DNA of 17,017 bases from a bacterium (GTDB lineage Bacteria; Patescibacteriota; Saccharimonadia; Saccharimonadales; JACDBH01), in NCBI GenBank assembly GCA_029557395.1, contig JAKQIK010000013.1, positions 1 to 17,017 on the forward strand, read 5' to 3'. The first letter of the stretch is position 1. Each line of letters opens with the position of its first letter. Both the position numbers and the translations under genes were made by a program. This document shows positions 14,901 through 17,017 of the stretch, one piece after another. The notes beneath the pieces are model-generated. The model was given only the letters and a program-made list of their open reading frames with translations. It was not told the DNA's origin and did not search any database.

Positions 14901-15665
14901 ATGGCTAAACAAGATAATATAGTAGAGGTCAAAGATCTCAAGAAGATTTATGGTGACAATACTGTTGTAGATGGTATTAGCTTTGAAGTAAAAAAAGGTG
15001 AAATTTTCGGTATACTTGGACCTAATGGTGCTGGCAAGACAACTACCCTCGAGATGCTCGAAACTCTTAGGCCGATAGACGGGGGCAGTGCATCGATTGA
15101 TGGTATTGATGTCGCTAGTAACGCTCAAAAAATCAAATCTATTATCGGTGTTCAGCCCCAAACTCCAAGTTTTGAAGAAAAGACCAAGTTAACGGAGCTG
15201 ATTGAGATATTTTCATCTTTTTATGGTGAAAAAGTAAATCCTATGAAATTTCTCAAGGATGTACAACTAGAGGAGAAGGCAAATAGTTATCCCGAGCAAC
15301 TGTCGGGGGGTCAAAGACAGCGTTTTAGTGTGGCCGTAGCTCTTGTGCACAGTCCAAAAGTTTTCTTTTTGGACGAGCCTACCACTGGGCTTGATCCACA
15401 AGCTCGTCGTAACCTATGGGAACTAATCGAACAGGTTAGGGACAAGGGTGTAACGGTGATTATGACTACTCACTATATGGATGAAGCTGAGCTCCTCTGC
15501 GACCGAGTAGCCATCATGGATAACGGAAAGATAATCGCACTAGATAAACCAAACAAACTTATCAAAAATCTTTTGTCTAAGGGCTTTAAAAAATCCCAAC
15601 ACGTTGAACAGGCCAATCTAGAGGATGTATTTATAGATATGACTGGAAAGGGTTTGAGAGACTAG
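14901..15665 (+). CDS. ABC-2 type exporter, ATP-binding protein
   Basis: This 254-residue ATPase drives the permease encoded next to it. Walker A is GPNGAGKTT (40-48), the Q-loop lies near GVQPQTP (83-89), the signature is LSGGQRQR (134-141), Walker B is VFFLDEPTTGLDP (154-166), and the switch histidine is in TTHYMDEAE (189-197). All catalytic residues are present. The sequence is of the DrrA/CcmA/NatA-like group that pairs with ABC-2 permeases and exports drugs, lipids or polysaccharides. The substrate is unknown. ATG 14901 is preferred over an upstream start at 14853, which would fall inside the preceding terminator. The permease ATG follows 3 nt after the stop, so the two are co-transcribed. 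Confidence 0.93.
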   Translation: MAKQDNIVEVKDLKKIYGDNTVVDGISFEVKKGEIFGILGPNGAGKTTTLEMLETLRPIDGGSASIDGIDVASNAQKIKSIIGVQPQTPSFEEKTKLTELIEIFSSFYGEKVNPMKFLKDVQLEEKANSYPEQLSGGQRQRFSVAVALVHSPKVFFLDEPTTGLDPQARRNLWELIEQVRDKGVTVIMTTHYMDEAELLCDRVAIMDNGKIIALDKPNKLIKNLLSKGFKKSQHVEQANLEDVFIDMTGKGLRD

Positions 15666-15668
15666 AAA

Positions 15669-16805
15669 ATGGCGAGTAGTAGTACAGACAGCAAGCTCAA
15701 GAGAGCATTTTTGCCAATAATAGCTTATGTTCCTATAGATATAAAACGACTCTTTAGAGATAAAGTGGCAATATTTTTTGTCTTTTTATTTCCCCTGATG
15801 TTCTTGTTTGTTTTCGGCTCGATATTTAGTGGGGACAAAAATGTTTCTTTCAGGGTAGCCTTGCTAAATGAATCGAATAGTCAATTTTCACAAAAATTTT
15901 CTGAACAAATAAAACAGAATAATATTTTCAAAGTCGATAGTGAAGTTTCAGACATGGATCAAGCCAAAGAAAAAATGAACAGAGGACAGATAGATGCAAC
16001 AATAATTTTACCTAAAGGATTCGGGGACGTGGCTAGCGGCAAGAACTACCCTAGCGGTCAGGCAGAGATACTATATGATCAGAATAACCAGTCTGCTGGG
16101 ACTACCTTAAGTTCTGTCATGGAGGGTATATTTAAGGAAATTAATAATAATTTTATCAAAACCGAAACACCGTTTACTGTCAAGGCTGAATCAACCGCAA
16201 CCAAGGGCTTGACGCAATTTGACTATACATTTACCGGCATCATGGGCTTTACTTTACTTAGTCTTGGTATTTATGGTCCGACAAGTGTTTTTCCTAGGCT
16301 CAAGCAAAAAGGCGTGCTGAGGCGCTATCAATTAACGACACTAAAGGTTTGGCAGTATTTTGTCGGTAATGTAATATCCAACTCATTTATTGGTTTATTA
16401 TCGGTAGGGGTGATGTTTGCGGTTGCTCTACTTATTTTTAACTTAAATATGAGGGGTAATTATTTCAATCTAGCAGTTGTAGTGGTACTTGGTGTTGTGA
16501 TGCTTTATGGTATTGGTTTGGCTATTGGTGGCTGGGCCAGGACAGAGAGCCAAGCAGCACCTCTTGCCCAGGTAATTACACTACCAATGATGTTTTTGTC
16601 CGGGGTATTTTTTCCGGTTTTTCTCATGCCTGAATTATTACAAAACATAACAAAATTCATCCCCCTGACTCCTATTATTGATGCGCTTAGGTTGATAGTG
16701 ACAGAAAACGCTTCGCTCATAGATTTGTGGCCTCAATTAGCAATAGTAATAGGTTGGATAATTATTATCTACCTCATAGCTTTCAAGGTTTTTCGCTGGG
16801 AATAA
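15669..16805 (+). CDS. ABC-2 type exporter, permease
   Basis: This 378-residue permease has the ABC2_membrane_3 layout: one membrane segment at about 33-51 (after the basic LKRAF and DIKRLFRDK stretches), a large extracytoplasmic domain (about 52-185), and then five further segments at about 185-375. In the outer domain, ALLNES, MNRGQIDATIILPKGF and ILYDQNNQ are typical. TARTES-like GWARTESQAAPLAQ and LSGVFFP (about 310-316) match the family core. It presumably works as a homodimer with two copies of the ATPase. Start and reading frame follow directly from the ATPase gene. Nothing in it names the substrate. Confidence 0.9.
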   Translation: MASSSTDSKLKRAFLPIIAYVPIDIKRLFRDKVAIFFVFLFPLMFLFVFGSIFSGDKNVSFRVALLNESNSQFSQKFSEQIKQNNIFKVDSEVSDMDQAKEKMNRGQIDATIILPKGFGDVASGKNYPSGQAEILYDQNNQSAGTTLSSVMEGIFKEINNNFIKTETPFTVKAESTATKGLTQFDYTFTGIMGFTLLSLGIYGPTSVFPRLKQKGVLRRYQLTTLKVWQYFVGNVISNSFIGLLSVGVMFAVALLIFNLNMRGNYFNLAVVVVLGVVMLYGIGLAIGGWARTESQAAPLAQVITLPMMFLSGVFFPVFLMPELLQNITKFIPLTPIIDALRLIVTENASLIDLWPQLAIVIGWIIIIYLIAFKVFRWE

Positions 16806-16807
16806 GA

Positions 16808-16864
16808 TTATTCGCGTCTAAGTGCATCAATTGGGTTAATTTTTTCGGCTCGACGAGAAGGTAT
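16808..16864 (-). pseudogene. C-terminal remnant of a MacB/FtsX-type ABC permease
   Basis: Read on the minus strand, the bases give IPSRRAEKINPIDALRRE and then TAA. This matches the very conserved end of MacB/FtsX-like permeases (PARRAAKLNPIEALRYE type). The codon just before it is CAT, where a Gly is expected, and the next is an in-frame TAA at 16870-16868. Only about 18 codons therefore remain connected. The gene was probably cut by an insertion or deletion at about 16865; the rest could resume beyond the window. Confidence 0.7.
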
Positions 16865-17017
16865 ATGTTACGGTATTAATTTTAACAACTTTGGCTTAAG
16901 CAGTAAAGGAGTGGGTGGAGAAGTGAAGGTAACCACTCACTAACCGTGGCGCTAGACTGAGACGCTAGCTTCGGTTGTAGCCAGCGCGTGTAGCGCTGGC
17001 AGGAAGTTGTCTTTGTT
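16865..17017 (+). mobile_element. Possible 3' remnant of an IS200/IS605-type TnpB element (structured end)
   Basis: Directly after the permease remnant, TTAC (16868-16871) is followed by a plus-strand frame reading GINFNNFGLSSKGVGG and ending at TAA 16941-16943, which resembles the loose C-terminal tails of TnpB proteins. Two stem-loops follow. The first has AACCG/CGGTT (16942-16946 / 16972-16976) enclosing GCTAG/CTAGC (16951-16955 / 16965-16969). The second is GCCAGCGC/GCGCTGGC (16980-16987 / 16993-17000), a perfect 8-bp stem with a 5-nt loop. Hairpins right after a TnpB stop are what the right end, and the omega-RNA scaffold, of such elements looks like. No transposase or TnpB catalytic region is present, so this is a hypothesis. 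Confidence 0.35.
16980..17000 (+). repeat. Perfect 8-bp stem-loop
   Basis: GCCAGCGC-GTGTA-GCGCTGGC is GC-rich and very stable in an AT-rich window. It is followed by AGGAAGTTGTC rather than a T-run, so it is not a standard terminator. Confidence 0.8.

Noticed and set aside
16865..16993. Minus-strand open frame across the right-end hairpins
   Set aside because: It opens for about 40 codons, but its sequence is what stem-loop DNA would give by chance and matches no permease pattern.
1..17017. Recoded UGA (as in SR1/Gracilibacteria)
   Set aside because: TGA ends several genes exactly where their families end, and no conserved domain is interrupted by in-frame TGA.
1..17017. CRISPR array, tRNA, rRNA or a recognised defence operon
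   Set aside because: No regularly spaced repeats, cloverleaf-like sequence, rRNA stretch, or nuclease/helicase/toxin signature was seen. The MazG-like protein is a nucleotide pyrophosphohydrolase, not a toxin-antitoxin component.

Overview
The window is AT-rich, gene-dense bacterial DNA read with the standard code: TGA is a genuine stop in nadD, in the iron-permease-like gene and in the 203-residue membrane protein. Several features point to a Patescibacteria/CPR genome, most likely Candidatus Saccharibacteria (TM7). These are the small lysine-rich 64-residue protein at 14625, several short single-pass membrane proteins with long charged cytoplasmic parts, a reduced Mur ligase, and many start codons placed 6-9 nt after a -10 box, as if the mRNA were leaderless. 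The lineage is an inference from gene style, not from a marker phylogeny.

Layout from left to right: (1) 2-157 is the end of a gene that resembles the C-terminus of a DDE-type transposase. (2) 252-863 nadD converges with and overlaps a KefB-like cation/proton antiporter (833-2518, minus). The antiporter shares a compact divergent promoter with a Fet4-like membrane protein (2594-3130). (3) 3254-3346 may encode a 30-residue protein. (4) 3389-4114 (minus) is a membrane-anchored DsbA-like thioredoxin-fold protein, divergent from a CorC/HlyC-type CBS-pair membrane protein (4220-5227). (5) 5389-7155 is aspS. (6) 7179-11402 holds three membrane proteins of unknown role: a small one with a Lys-rich tail, a 655-residue protein with extracytoplasmic beta modules and a probable beta-propeller, and a 530-residue tail-anchored coiled-coil protein. 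(7) 11439-11768 is a MazG-type pyrophosphohydrolase overlapping the end of a MurC-like ligase (11742-13058, minus). (8) 13126-13737 and 13765-14388 (minus) are two membrane-anchored proteins of unknown function. (9) 14625-14819 is a small basic protein with a canonical promoter, an operator-like dyad and a strong intrinsic terminator. (10) 14901-16805 is a two-gene ABC-2 exporter. (11) 16806-17017 holds a short remnant of a MacB/FtsX-type permease on the minus strand, followed by DNA with two stable stem-loops that resembles the 3' end of an IS200/IS605 TnpB element.

Most genes serve housekeeping (NAD synthesis, Asp-tRNA charging, wall precursor synthesis, nucleotide clean-up) or the cell envelope. 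No CRISPR array, rRNA, tRNA or recognised defence system was seen. The two features most worth following are the repeated -10/ATG arrangement that predicts leaderless transcripts, and the composite mobile-element remnant at the right edge. No gene-free stretch exceeds about 260 bp. Gaps: 3131-3388 holds one possible small ORF; 5228-5388 is the aspS leader; 14389-14624 holds two divergent promoters; 16806-17017 is described above.
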